Shown here: positions 43,095 through 51,882 of the stretch, piece by piece
Position numbering within the stretch: the first letter of the stretch is position 1
Layout of the letters: each line of letters starts with the position of its first letter
Assembly: GCA_016793775.1 (NCBI GenBank)
Contig: JAEULK010000030.1
Location: 1-64,000 of the forward strand
DNA length: 64,000 bases
Direction of reading: 5' to 3'
DNA from: Sphingopyxis sp.
Lineage (GTDB): Bacteria; Pseudomonadota; Alphaproteobacteria; Sphingomonadales; Sphingomonadaceae
Position numbers and translations under genes: made by a program
The notes under the pieces: generated by a model
The model's database searches: none
What the model saw: the letters and a program-made list of their open reading frames with translations, nothing else
What the model was told of the DNA's origin: nothing

Positions 43095-43853
43095 ATGCGT
43101 AACTGGACGATGGCGATGCTGCCGCTGGCCCTGGCGATGACGGCGTCGGGTTGCAGCGGGTCGATCACCCGCGACGACAAGGACGGTGAAAAGACCACGC
43201 GCGTCGATGCCGGCCCGCCGACGACCAAGAATTTCGCGCTGACCGGTTTCACCGGGGTCGAGGTCGCGGGCCCCGACGATGTCACCATCCGCCAGGGCGA
43301 GACCTTCGCGATCAGCGCCAAGGGGCCGCAGGCCGAGATCGACGAACTCGACATCAAGCTCGACGGATCGACGCTGTCGATCGGGCGCAAGCGCGAGGGC
43401 TTCAGCTTCCGCGGCGGCGACCATGACGGAGTCGAGATCGCGATCACCATGCCCAAGCTCGATACGGTTCGGCTGACGGGGTCGGGCTCGGTCGATGCCG
43501 ACAGCGTCGACGGCGACGCGGTCAAGGCGTCGCTGACCGGATCGGGCGACCTCAAGATCGCCAGGATGACCGGCAAGACCGCCGACCTGACCGTGTCGGG
43601 CTCGGGCGACCTCGCCATCGCCGCCGGCACGATCGCCTCGGGCGAAGTCGGCATCACCGGGTCGGGCGATATCGATGCGGGCGGGCTGGCCGCGCAGACG
43701 CTCGACATCTCGATCACCGGATCGGGCAATGTCGAGGCGCAGGCGACCGGCAAGGCCGATATCCGCATCCTGGGGTCGGGCGACGTCGATCTGATCGGCG
43801 GCGGCAGCTGTTCGACCAAGACGATGGGATCGGGCACCGCGACCTGCAAATAA
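43095..43853 (+). CDS. GIN-domain (DUF2807) putative lipoprotein
   Basis: A 252-aa exported protein with a lipobox-like TASGC (Cys20), an acidic linker, and a DUF2807 beta-helix-like domain (about residues 45-245) built from repeated strands such as LTGSGSVDADSV, LTGSGDLKIARM, VSGSGDLAIAAG and ITGSGDIDAGG, giving a striking Gly-Ser-Gly periodicity. Such domains are thought to act as extracellular or periplasmic adhesion-like scaffolds. Function unknown. Translation may be gated by the hairpin just upstream. A second, related gene follows 43 bases later. Confidence 0.83.
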   Translation: MRNWTMAMLPLALAMTASGCSGSITRDDKDGEKTTRVDAGPPTTKNFALTGFTGVEVAGPDDVTIRQGETFAISAKGPQAEIDELDIKLDGSTLSIGRKREGFSFRGGDHDGVEIAITMPKLDTVRLTGSGSVDADSVDGDAVKASLTGSGDLKIARMTGKTADLTVSGSGDLAIAAGTIASGEVGITGSGDIDAGGLAAQTLDISITGSGNVEAQATGKADIRILGSGDVDLIGGGSCSTKTMGSGTATCK

Positions 43854-43896
43854 GGCCGATCTGGCGCCGCCCGTCGTCACGGGCTAGGGTGGCGCC

Positions 43897-44607
43897 ATGG
43901 CTTCATTGATCCGATCCGCCGCGCTCGCGGCCGCCGCCTTCCTGACCGTTCCTTCCGCATCGGCGGCCGAGAAACGTTTCGGCCTCACCAGTTTCGAGGC
44001 GATCGAGGTGACCGCCGACGTCGCGGTCGAGGTGGTGGCGCGCGCGCCGGTCAGCGCGATCGCGACCGGTCCGTCCGACGCGCTCGACCGGCTGACCGTC
44101 GAGGCGCGCGACGGCAAGCTGGTGATCGGCCAGAAAATCTATGCCGGCGACGGGGACCGGCGCCAGCCGCTCGGCCGGGTGACCTTGCGCATCAACGCCG
44201 CCAATCTGCAGTCGGCGACCGTCGTCGGCGCGGGATCGCTGCAGATCGATGGGCTGAAAGGCACCCGCGTCGCGATCGGCCTGCGCGGCCCAGGGCGGAT
44301 CACTGTCGGCACCGTCACCACCGACCGGCTCGTCGTCGCGATGGTCGGCAATGGCACGCTGGCGCTCGGCGGCACCGCGAAGACGGCGCAGATGACGCTG
44401 TCGGGCGCGGGGCAGGTCGATGCGAGCGCGCTCGCGGTCGGCGAACTGATCAGCGACAGCGAAGGCACCGGCGACCATATTTTCCAGGCGGTGAAGACCG
44501 CCGCGATCACGACGCGCGGGCTGGGCAAGACCGTGGTGCTCGGCAAACCCGTGTGCACCGTGCGCAACGTCGGCAGCGGTACGGTGCAATGCGGCACGAA
44601 GAAATAG
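43897..44607 (+). CDS. GIN-domain (DUF2807) secreted protein
   Basis: A 236-aa relative of the preceding gene, with signal peptide LIRSAALAAAAFLTVPSASA and a shorter repeated-strand domain (VVGAGSLQIDGL, LRGPGRITVGTV, VGNGTLALGG, LSGAGQVDASAL). Two cysteines near the end (KPVCTVRNVGSG and VQCGTKK) may form a disulfide. Probably the second gene of the same transcript. Confidence 0.8.
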   Translation: MASLIRSAALAAAAFLTVPSASAAEKRFGLTSFEAIEVTADVAVEVVARAPVSAIATGPSDALDRLTVEARDGKLVIGQKIYAGDGDRRQPLGRVTLRINAANLQSATVVGAGSLQIDGLKGTRVAIGLRGPGRITVGTVTTDRLVVAMVGNGTLALGGTAKTAQMTLSGAGQVDASALAVGELISDSEGTGDHIFQAVKTAAITTRGLGKTVVLGKPVCTVRNVGSGTVQCGTKK

Positions 44608-44655
44608 CGCTTGGGCGGGTTTCGGGCGGGAGCGGGCGAACTGCCCTTTAACTCC

Positions 44656-44733
44656 CGTTCGTGTCGAGCGAAGTCGAGACACCCGGAAGGCCGGCGCTCC
44701 CCAAACATGTCTCGACTACGCTCGACACAAACG
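44656..44733. repeat. GTGTCGAGCG/CGCTCGACAC extragenic palindrome
   Basis: Arms 44656-44681 and 44708-44733 share TGTCGAG(C/T)G(A/T)AGTCGAGACA in inverse orientation. The convergent gap between the GIN-domain and SDR genes holds nothing else. A decayed relative is at 18779-18846. Confidence 0.75.
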
Positions 44734-44778
44734 GAAAGAGGGATGGTCTTGAATCCACCCCAAAGCGGCCCTTGAGAT

Positions 44779-45585
44779 TCAATGCCCCGCGGCGGTCCCC
44801 AGCCCGTCGATCTTCTTCGACTGCTTCATGATCAACCCCGGGAACCAGCGCGCGAGGCGCGCGAGGCGTTTGGCCATCTTGCCCACGGTGACATGGACCT
44901 TGTCGCCGTGCACCGCCTCCCACGCCGCTTCGCCGACGCGCTCGACGGGGACGATCTCGAAGCCGCTCGACGCCAGCCGGTCGCGCGCGGGCTCGTTGCT
45001 GTCGGCGCTGACCTGGTCGAGCAGGGGCGTGTCGATGAAGCCGGGCATCAGCGAGCGCACCTTGATGCCATATTTGGCGAACTCGATCTCCAGCGCCTCG
45101 GTCAGCCCGCGCACTGCGAATTTGGTCGCCGAATAGACCGCGAGCCCCGCGACGCCATAGAAACCCGACGCCGACCCGGTGTTGAGGATCGCCGATCCGG
45201 GTGTGGCGCGGAGCAGGGGCAGCGCGGCATAGATGCCGTTGACGACGCCGCCGAAATTGATCGCGATCAGCCGGTCGGCCTCTTCCGGCGCCATGTCGAT
45301 ATATTGCCCGCCCGATCCGATGCCGGCGTTGTTGAACAACACGTCGAGCCGCCCGCCGCTCGCCGCCGCGAAGGCGTCGAGCGCCGCCTTCCATTGGTCG
45401 CGGTCGCGCACGTCCATGATGTGGCGCGACGAGGCGCCGGCGGGGAGCAGGGCGGCGGTCTCGTCGATGCCGGCGCTGTTGACGTCGGCAATGCCGACGA
45501 ACCAGCCCTGGCCAGCAAAATGGCGCGCCGTCGCGCGGCCGATGCCCGATCCGCCGCCGGTGATGAAAATCGCCTTCCTCGTCAT
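44779..45585 (-). CDS. SDR-family oxidoreductase
   Basis: A 268-aa classical short-chain dehydrogenase: TGGGSGIGRATARHF at the N terminus, DVNSAGI acidic residue suggesting NAD preference, NNAGIGSGGQY, and catalytic NTGSASGFYGVAGLAVYSATKFAVRGLTEAL with Ser, Tyr and Lys. The C-terminal extension ends AKRLARLARWFPGLIMKQSKKID. AAGGAGAGG precedes the ATG. It stands alone; substrate unknown. Confidence 0.88.
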   Translation of the reverse strand: MTRKAIFITGGGSGIGRATARHFAGQGWFVGIADVNSAGIDETAALLPAGASSRHIMDVRDRDQWKAALDAFAAASGGRLDVLFNNAGIGSGGQYIDMAPEEADRLIAINFGGVVNGIYAALPLLRATPGSAILNTGSASGFYGVAGLAVYSATKFAVRGLTEALEIEFAKYGIKVRSLMPGFIDTPLLDQVSADSNEPARDRLASSGFEIVPVERVGEAAWEAVHGDKVHVTVGKMAKRLARLARWFPGLIMKQSKKIDGLGTAAGH

Positions 45586-45745
45586 GCGCGCCCTCTCCTT
45601 ACATTCTTGTCAGTGGCAGATGATGCGATGGAGGCGGCAAGGTCAAGCCGCAATCGCGGCTTGGCAAGGCTGCGGCGCGCTGGCAATCGGGTGTGACGGC
45701 CGCCGACGCCCGATCGCGTCGCGCCGGGCACAGGGAGGAAAGTCG

Positions 45746-46768
45746 ATGCCGTTTTTCGCCGCGATACTGGCACTTGCCGCGCCGGGGGCGGCCGCGCCGC
45801 CGCCGGTGGAGGCGGAACAGCCGGGCGAAGCCATGGTGCCCGCGACCAATCCGGGAAGCTGGGTCACCAACGACGATTACCCTGCCGCCGCGATGCGCGA
45901 CGAGCGCGAGGGGACGACGGGCTTTCGCCTGACGATCTCGGCCGACGGGTTGCCGCAGCAGTGCGAGGTCACCGCGCCCAGCGGGCATCCCGACCTCGAT
46001 GCCACGACCTGTCGCCTGCTGATGGAGCGCGCGCGGTTCAAGGCCGGCCGGGACGCCGGGGGCACGCGCGTGGGCGGCACCTATAGCAACCGTATCCGCT
46101 GGCAGATTCCGGACGGTTATCAGTCACAGCTTGCCAGTGCGGGTTTCAGCGTCGACGAGGCGCGCGCCAGCTGGCCGCGCGGACCATTGCCGCTTCCCGC
46201 GATGCAGGGCATCGACCTCGAACCCCTTTACCCCGCTGCCGCACGCGCCGCCGGCCATGAGGGCGACGTCCATATGGATGTCAGCGTCGATGCGCTGGGC
46301 AAGGTCACCGGCTGCAGCGTCGCCGAGGGGAGCATGTCGCCCGATCTCGACAAGGCCGCCTGCGCCGTGATGCGCAGCGACGGCGCGTTCGAACCCGCGC
46401 TCGACAGCGTCGGCAAGCCGACCAGCGGTGTCGTGCCCGCGCTATTCCGCTGGGTGCTGCCGCGCGCCGACGGCGCGGGCGAGGAAGCGCCGCGTGCGCT
46501 GCGCAAATTTCCGATGACCGTGCCGGGATCCGCGACGATGTCGGTGCTGGTCGATGCCGAAGGCAAGGCCAGCGATTGCAGCTTTACGGGTGAATTGACC
46601 GAGGGCGCCGCCGTCAGTCCGTGCGACATGTTTGGCGGCAAGCAGCGTTATATTCCTTTCCGGGATGCAAACGGCAACCCGGTCGGCAAGCGCGTCACCT
46701 TTCGGTCCGAGCTGAAGATCGAGGATGCTGCGACCACCAAAGAGGCCGCGCCGCCATCCTCGCCCTAG
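45746..46768 (+). CDS. Secreted protein with three TonB-C-like repeats
   Basis: A 340-aa exported protein: short signal peptide (MPFFAAILALAAPGAAA), then three units resembling the TonB C-terminal fold: YPAAAMRDEREGTTGFRLTISADGLPQQCEVTAPSGHPDLDATTC (about 45-125), YPAAARAAGHEGDVHMDVSVDALGKVTGCSVAEGSMSPDLDKAAC (about 152-225) and a weaker GSATMSVLVDAEGKASDCSFTG (about 258-325). Each has the Cys pair seen in such domains. The TonB transmembrane anchor and Pro-rich spacer are missing, so it is probably not an energy transducer. GGGAGG precedes the ATG. Confidence 0.75.
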   Translation: MPFFAAILALAAPGAAAPPPVEAEQPGEAMVPATNPGSWVTNDDYPAAAMRDEREGTTGFRLTISADGLPQQCEVTAPSGHPDLDATTCRLLMERARFKAGRDAGGTRVGGTYSNRIRWQIPDGYQSQLASAGFSVDEARASWPRGPLPLPAMQGIDLEPLYPAAARAAGHEGDVHMDVSVDALGKVTGCSVAEGSMSPDLDKAACAVMRSDGAFEPALDSVGKPTSGVVPALFRWVLPRADGAGEEAPRALRKFPMTVPGSATMSVLVDAEGKASDCSFTGELTEGAAVSPCDMFGGKQRYIPFRDANGNPVGKRVTFRSELKIEDAATTKEAAPPSSP

Positions 46769-46784
46769 GGGATATGGACCCTAG
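46765..46784. other. CTAGGG/CCCTAG stem-loop at the end of the TonB-C gene
   Basis: CTAGGG, eight bases, CCCTAG overlaps the TAG stop and lies about 50 bases before the secreted small protein. It may be a weak terminator or an operator; no T-run follows. Confidence 0.35.
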
Positions 46785-46835
46785 ACGTCGCACCACTTTC
46801 ACCCTATGTTCAGCATCCAGCGTGCTATAAGCGGC

Positions 46836-47129
46836 ATGTTGATCGAAAAGGGGCTTATTTCTTTGCGTTTGTTGCTGACCCTGTTGGCTTTGCTCACCGG
46901 ACTCGCGGGCGCTGATCGCGCCGTCGCGGCGCCGGCGGTGCCGGCTGCGATGGGGTCGATGCTGCTGCTCGCCGAAACCGGGCAGCAGGCGGAAACCAAC
47001 GACAATGAACGCCGCCCCGTCACGACGGCGCCGACCCGGCGCACCGTCACCACGGGCCGCAAGCCGCGCAAGGCGGCCCCGCCGCATCTGCCCGGCATGC
47101 TCATCGGCAGCGACCGCGCGCTCGAATAG
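46836..47129 (+). CDS. Short secreted protein upstream of secA, possible secretion monitor
   Basis: A 97-aa protein: n-region MLIEKGLISLR, hydrophobic LLLTLLALLTGLAG and likely cleavage after ADRAVA, then a low-complexity, basic tail (TTAPTRRTVTTGRKPRK) ending AAPPHLPGMLIGSDRALE. There is no family match that I know. It lies 114 bases before secA in the same direction, the place held by secM in E. coli. A Lys-Ala-Ala-Pro-Pro stretch near the C terminus recalls proline-containing arrest sequences, but stalling is only a hypothesis. An ATG 30 bases upstream is an alternative start; ribosome-binding sites are weak for both. Confidence 0.55.
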   Translation: MLIEKGLISLRLLLTLLALLTGLAGADRAVAAPAVPAAMGSMLLLAETGQQAETNDNERRPVTTAPTRRTVTTGRKPRKAAPPHLPGMLIGSDRALE

Positions 47130-47140
47130 CTTCGTTTAAC

Positions 47141-47157
47141 CGGGCGCTCGTCGCCCG
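47141..47157 (+). other. CGGGCG/CGCCCG hairpin between the small gene and secA
   Basis: Perfect 6-bp stem with a CTCGT loop, 12 bases after the small gene and 87 before secA. It could be part of a secA leader control or a weak terminator. Confidence 0.4.
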
Positions 47158-47243
47158 TTCCTGATTTCGCGTCCGCCCTCGTGCGTGGCGCGCGCGACCG
47201 CATCGCCGGTCCTCTCTCTTTTCATATCCCAAGGGAATCCGCC

Positions 47244-49979
47244 ATGTTTGCTGGCATTGCCAAGAGCCTGTTCGGCTCGTCCAACGACCGTTATGTCGCC
47301 TCGATCCGCAAGATCGTCGACAAGATCAACAGCTTCGAGCCGACGATGCAGTCGTTCGACGACGCGGCGCTGAAGGCGCAGACCCCGAAGTTCCGCGAGC
47401 GGCTCGAAGCCGGCGAAAGCCTCGACGACATCCTGCCCGAAGCCTTTGCGACGGTGCGCGAGACCGCGGTGCGCACCCTCGGCATGCGCCATTTCGACGT
47501 CCAGATGATCGGCGGCATCGTCATGCACCGCGGCGAGATTGCCGAAATGGGCACGGGCGAGGGCAAGACGCTCGTCGCAACGCTCGCCGCTTATCTCAAC
47601 GCGCTCGAGGGCAAGGGCGTCCATGTCGTCACCGTCAACGACTATCTCGCCCGCCGCGACGCCGAATGGATGGGACAGGTTTACGGCTTCCTCGGTCTCA
47701 CCACCGGGATCATCGTCCCCAATCTCAACGAGGTCCAGCGCCGCGAGGCCTATAACGCCGACATCACCTATGCGACGAACAACGAGCTCGGCTTCGATTA
47801 TCTGCGCGACAATATGAAGTTCGACCGCCAGCAGATGGTCCACCGCGAATTCAATTTCGGCATCGTCGATGAGGTCGATTCGATCCTGATCGACGAAGCG
47901 CGCACCCCGCTGATCATCTCGGGCCCCACCGACGACAAGTCCGAACTTTATATCCGCGTCAACGCGGTGGTCCACGAACTGGTCGAGGATGATTATGAGA
48001 AGGACGAAAAGTCCAAGTCGATCAGCCTGACCGAGGACGGCACCGAGCATGTCGAACGCCTGCTCGAAACCGCCGGGCTGCTCCAGGGCAGCAACCTCTA
48101 CGACATCGAGAACACCCAGGTCGTCCATCACGTCAATCAGGCGCTGAAGGCGATCCTGATGTTCAAGCTCGACACCGACTATATCGTCAAGGACGGCAAG
48201 GTCGTCATCATCGACGAATTCACCGGCCGCATGATGGACGGGCGCCGCTGGTCCGACGGCCTGCACCAGGCGGTCGAGGCCAAGGAAAACGTCCAGATCG
48301 AGCCCGAGAACCAGACGCTCGCGTCGATCACCTTCCAGAATTATTTCCGCATGTATCCCAAGCTCAGCGGCATGACCGGCACCGCGGCGACCGAGGCGGC
48401 CGAATTCTTCGACATCTACAAGATGAATGTCGTCAACATCCCGACCAACCGCCCGATCGCGCGCATCGACGACGAGGATGAATTCTACAAGAATATCACC
48501 GACACGTTCGGCGCGATCGCCAAGACGATCCGCGAAGCGAACGAGCGCGGCCAGCCGGTGCTCGTCGGCACCGTGTCGATCGAAAAGTCCGAACTGCTGT
48601 CGTCTTTCCTCGAAAAGGAGGGCGTCCCGCACAGCGTGCTCAACGCGCGCTTCCACGAAAGCGAGGCGCATATCGTCGCGCAGGCGGGCCGCACCGGCGC
48701 GGTCACCATCGCGACCAACATGGCGGGCCGCGGCACCGACATCAAACTGGGCGGCAACGAGGAATTCCGCGTCGAGGACGAGCTGAAGGATACGCCCGAA
48801 GGTCCCGACCGCGACGCCGCGATCGCCCGCATCCAGGCCGAGGTCGCCGCCGAGCGCGAAGCGGTCAAGGCCGCGGGCGGGCTGTTCGTGCTCGCCACCG
48901 AACGCCACGAAAGCCGCCGTATCGACAACCAGCTCCGCGGACGCTCTGGGCGCCAGGGCGACCCCGGCCTGTCGAAATTCTACCTCTGCCTCGACGATGA
49001 CCTGCTGCGCATCTTCGGCCCCGACACGCTCTTTTCCAAGATGATGAACAAGAATCTGGAGGATGGCGAGGCGATCGGATCGAAATGGCTGTCGAAGGCG
49101 ATCGAGACCGCGCAGAAGAAGGTCGAGGCGCGCAACTACGACATCCGCAAACAGGTCGTCGAGTACGACAACGTCATGAACGACCAGCGCAAGGTCATCT
49201 ATGAACAGCGCGGCGACATCATCGACAGCGAGACCGTCGACGACGTCATGTATGCGATGCGCGCCGAGACGGTGAACGCGATCGTCGCCGACGCCTGCCC
49301 GCCGGGCAGCTATCCCGAACAGTGGGACGTCGCCGGGCTGAAGGCGCGTGCGCAGAACATCCTCGAACTCGACCTGCCGATCGAAGACTGGATGCAGGAA
49401 GATGCCGTCGATCCTGAAATCTTCGAGGAACGCATCCAGCAACAGGCCGATGCGGTCGCGGCGCAAAAGGCCGGGCTGGTCGACGACGATACCTGGAAGG
49501 GCATCGAAAAGTCGATCCTGCTCCAGACCCTCGACCATCATTGGAAAGAGCATCTGTCGACCCTCGACGCGCTGCGCCAGGTCGTGTTCCTGCGCGCCTA
49601 TGCGCAGAAACAGCCGATCAACGAATATAAGCAGGAGGCGTTCGGCCTGTTCGAGCGCATGTTGTCGAACATCCGCGAGGATGTGACGCGCACCGTCGCG
49701 CGGCTCGACCTGCGCTTCGAAGATCCCGAACCGATGCCGCTGCCCGACCTGCCCGATTTCCTGACGACGCATATCGACCCGTTCACGGGCGAGGACGACA
49801 GCGGCGACATCGATGGCGGTTCGCTGGGCGTGATCGCGAACACGCTGCCGCCGATGCAGGCGCCGCGCCCCGACCTGCCGCAGGGTGAAAATCCCTATGC
49901 CGAGCTCGAACTCAGCCGCAACGCGCCGTGCCCGTGCGGATCGGGCCGCAAATACAAGCATTGCCACGGCGCGCTGTGA
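47244..49979 (+). CDS. secA: Preprotein translocase ATPase SecA
   Basis: A 911-aa motor ATPase of general protein export. N-terminal NBD1 with [20 protein letters not shown] (Walker A) and [20 protein letters not shown] (Walker B, DEAD-like), the preprotein cross-linking domain, NBD2 with [14 protein letters not shown] and [16 protein letters not shown], the helical scaffold and wing domain, and the C-terminal zinc finger [14 protein letters not shown] preceded by a proline-rich linker. All essential parts are present. AAGGGAATC precedes the ATG. Its stop overlaps a ModE-type gene. Confidence 0.98.
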   Translation: MFAGIAKSLFGSSNDRYVASIRKIVDKINSFEPTMQSFDDAALKAQTPKFRERLEAGESLDDILPEAFATVRETAVRTLGMRHFDVQMIGGIVMHRGEIAEMGTGEGKTLVATLAAYLNALEGKGVHVVTVNDYLARRDAEWMGQVYGFLGLTTGIIVPNLNEVQRREAYNADITYATNNELGFDYLRDNMKFDRQQMVHREFNFGIVDEVDSILIDEARTPLIISGPTDDKSELYIRVNAVVHELVEDDYEKDEKSKSISLTEDGTEHVERLLETAGLLQGSNLYDIENTQVVHHVNQALKAILMFKLDTDYIVKDGKVVIIDEFTGRMMDGRRWSDGLHQAVEAKENVQIEPENQTLASITFQNYFRMYPKLSGMTGTAATEAAEFFDIYKMNVVNIPTNRPIARIDDEDEFYKNITDTFGAIAKTIREANERGQPVLVGTVSIEKSELLSSFLEKEGVPHSVLNARFHESEAHIVAQAGRTGAVTIATNMAGRGTDIKLGGNEEFRVEDELKDTPEGPDRDAAIARIQAEVAAEREAVKAAGGLFVLATERHESRRIDNQLRGRSGRQGDPGLSKFYLCLDDDLLRIFGPDTLFSKMMNKNLEDGEAIGSKWLSKAIETAQKKVEARNYDIRKQVVEYDNVMNDQRKVIYEQRGDIIDSETVDDVMYAMRAETVNAIVADACPPGSYPEQWDVAGLKARAQNILELDLPIEDWMQEDAVDPEIFEERIQQQADAVAAQKAGLVDDDTWKGIEKSILLQTLDHHWKEHLSTLDALRQVVFLRAYAQKQPINEYKQEAFGLFERMLSNIREDVTRTVARLDLRFEDPEPMPLPDLPDFLTTHIDPFTGEDDSGDIDGGSLGVIANTLPPMQAPRPDLPQGENPYAELELSRNAPCPCGSGRKYKHCHGAL

Positions 49980-50323
49980 TGGCGGACGCCGGGCGGATCG
50001 AGCTTCGGCTGCGCATCCGGCTCGGCGATGCCATCGCGATGGGGCCGGGCAAGGCCGACCTGCTCGACGCGATCGACGCGCATGGCTCGATCTCGGCCGC
50101 GGCGCGCGCGATCGGCATGAGCTATCGCCGGGCGTGGCTGCTCGTCGAGGAAATGAACGCCTGCTTCGCGGCGCCGCTGGTCGAAACGCGGCCGGGGGCG
50201 GGGGCGATGCTCAGCGAGCCGGCGCGCGCGGTGCTGGCGGCTTATCGCAGGGCGGAGATGGCGGCGAAGGCGGCGGCGGCGAGTGAGTTGGCGGCGATCG
50301 GGGCGATGCTGAAGCGGGAATGA
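49979..50323 (+). CDS. ModE-type N-terminal winged-helix protein without ligand domain
   Basis: A 114-aa DNA-binding protein: GRIELRLRIRLGDAIAMGPGKADLLDAIDAHGSISAAARAIGMSYRRAWLLVEEMNACFAAPLVETRPGAGAMLSEPARAVLAAYR is the ModE DNA-binding domain (LysR-like winged helix). The two molybdate-binding TOBE/MOP domains of full ModE (about 260 aa) are missing, so it may sense nothing itself or respond through another partner. Its start overlaps the secA stop by one base (TGATG), which ties its translation to SecA, a linkage without obvious logic. No molybdate transport genes are near. Confidence 0.82.
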   Translation: MADAGRIELRLRIRLGDAIAMGPGKADLLDAIDAHGSISAAARAIGMSYRRAWLLVEEMNACFAAPLVETRPGAGAMLSEPARAVLAAYRRAEMAAKAAAASELAAIGAMLKRE

Positions 50324-50360
50324 TCACGGGTCGCGGGTGGCTGCGGATATTCCCTTTCCC

Positions 50361-50449
50361 GTCACCCCGGGCTTGACCCGGGGCCCGCCTTCTCTTCAAT
50401 CCAGCCTCGAAAGGAGGCAGGCGGGTCCCGGGTCAAGCCCGGGATGACG
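50361..50449. repeat. GTCACCCCGG/CCGGGATGAC extragenic palindrome, copy C
   Basis: Arms with CCCGGGCTTGACCCGGG-type core, same family as the copies at 21129 and 29095. It fills the gap between the ModE-type gene and the next, convergent gene. Confidence 0.85.
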
Positions 50450-50509
50450 ATGAAATAGGCGTTCGCTACCCACCCAAACCCGTCAAATGGCCCCGGAGGG
50501 CAAAATCCC

Positions 50510-50938
50510 TCACTTCCCCCGCACCACCATCACCCGCAAACTCGCCGCCTCACCCTTCGTCAGCGCCAGCTCATAAGTCCCGGCCGCCAGATCGAACCAC
50601 ACCACCTTGCGGATGCCCGAACAGGCCGGGCCGTGGCCGTGCTCGACCGAGGTCTGCACCGCGCCATTGGCGATCAGGTCGATCCACACCTTGCTGCCCG
50701 CCGCGACGCCGTAGCGCCCCGCGCTGTCGATCGTCAGGCGGCGCGACGCCGCGCCATCGTCCAGCGTCAGGGTGACGGGCGCACCCACCGCGAGGTCCGC
50801 CGCGTCCGCGCCGCTCCAGGCGGCATAGGGCGTCGCCGCCAGATCGGCGGGCGCGGTGCAGGCCGTGGGCTCGGGGTTGGCCGCGACGGCAGGCGCCGCC
50901 GCGCAGAGCAAGGGGAGGAAAAGCGCGGCGCGGAACAT
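50510..50938 (-). CDS. Secreted hypothetical protein (142 aa)
   Basis: Signal peptide MFRAALFLPLLCAAAPAVAA, mature protein of about 120 residues with beta-strand-like segments (GAPVTLTLDDGAASRRLTIDSAGRYGVAAGSKVWIDLI, KVVWFDLAAGTYELALTKG) and two Cys (ACTAP-like CTAPADL and GPACSGIR). The look is of a small periplasmic beta-sandwich, perhaps binding a ligand. No known family. ATG 50938 has AAGGA eight bases upstream and is preferred over ATG 50944. Confidence 0.6.
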   Translation of the reverse strand: MFRAALFLPLLCAAAPAVAANPEPTACTAPADLAATPYAAWSGADAADLAVGAPVTLTLDDGAASRRLTIDSAGRYGVAAGSKVWIDLIANGAVQTSVEHGHGPACSGIRKVVWFDLAAGTYELALTKGEAASLRVMVVRGK

Positions 50939-51012
50939 GGGCATAATCCTTCGGGCTGGCAAAGCTGTATCGCGCTGTATATGGCCAGGGCCGACAGGCA
51001 AAGGGGGATTTC

Positions 51013-51747
51013 ATGGCGGGTCTGGCGATCGCATTCGGTTTTACCGCCTTGCTCTATGCGGCGGTCGGTTTCGGCGGCGGCTCGACCTATACCGCGCTGC
51101 TGCTGCTCGGCGGCGTATCGGTGGGCCTCGTCCCCGCGATCAGCCTCGCGTGCAACGTCATCGTCGTCACCGGCGGCACGATCCGCTTCGCGCGCTCGGG
51201 GGTGATGCCCTGGGCCAAGGCGCTGCCGCTGATCGTCGTCGCGGCGCCGCTTGCCTTTCTCGGCGGGCTGACCCCGGTGAAGCAGGGCGTGCTCGTCATC
51301 CTGCTCGGGGCTTCGCTGCTCGCCTCGGCGATCGCGCTGATGGTGCAGCCGCAGACCGCGAAACCTATCGACCTATCTCCCAAGCTGCTGCTGCCGATCG
51401 CGGCGGGGCTCGGCTATCTCGCGGGCGTCGTCGGCATCGGCGGCGGCATCTTCCTCGCCCCGATCCTCCACCTTGTCCGCTGGGCCGAGGCGCGGGCCGT
51501 GGCGGCGACCGCCAGCCTGTTCATCCTCGTCAACAGCCTGTTCGGGCTGACCGGCCAGATGATCAAGGGCAAGGGCGGCGAGATGCTCCACGCGGTCGCC
51601 GACCATTGGCCGCTGCTGGTCGCGGTGCTGATCGGCGGCACGATCGGCACGCAGATCGCGGTGAAGACCGGCCCTGCGGTGCTGATCCGGCGGCTGACCG
51701 CGCTGCTGGTGGGCTTTGTCGCGGTGCGCCTGCTCTTTGGTTTCTGA
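51013..51747 (+). CDS. TauE/SafE-family sulfite exporter
   Basis: A 244-aa inner-membrane protein with about seven to eight helices in two repeats: GFGGGSTYTALLLLGGVSVGLVPAISLACNVIVVTGGTIRF and GVVGIGGGIFLAPILHLVRWAEARAVAATASLFILVNSLFGLTGQM are the duplicated TauE signatures. Members export sulfite, sulfoacetate or related anions; substrate not determined here. It stands alone between a divergent secreted protein and the Anbu operon. Confidence 0.88.
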   Translation: MAGLAIAFGFTALLYAAVGFGGGSTYTALLLLGGVSVGLVPAISLACNVIVVTGGTIRFARSGVMPWAKALPLIVVAAPLAFLGGLTPVKQGVLVILLGASLLASAIALMVQPQTAKPIDLSPKLLLPIAAGLGYLAGVVGIGGGIFLAPILHLVRWAEARAVAATASLFILVNSLFGLTGQMIKGKGGEMLHAVADHWPLLVAVLIGGTIGTQIAVKTGPAVLIRRLTALLVGFVAVRLLFGF

Positions 51748-51882
51748 CGCCTTTTACCCATCTTGCCTTCCCGCGCCGGAGTGCTAGCATCGACCGCATA
51801 AGTTCAGCGGCCATGTAGCCGAGGGGCGTGCCGGAGCTGGAACAATCGGGTGCCGCATGGTCGCGGCGCGGTCGCATGTTGC

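Noticed and set aside
46806-46835. Earlier ATG of the secreted small protein before secA
   Set aside because: It lacks a ribosome-binding site and adds an N terminus that weakens the signal peptide; it stays an alternative.
47136-49967. Very long open frame (about 940 codons) on the minus strand opposite secA
   Set aside because: The plus-strand frame encodes intact SecA with all motifs; the antisense frame is open only because of high-GC third positions and has no recognisable domain.
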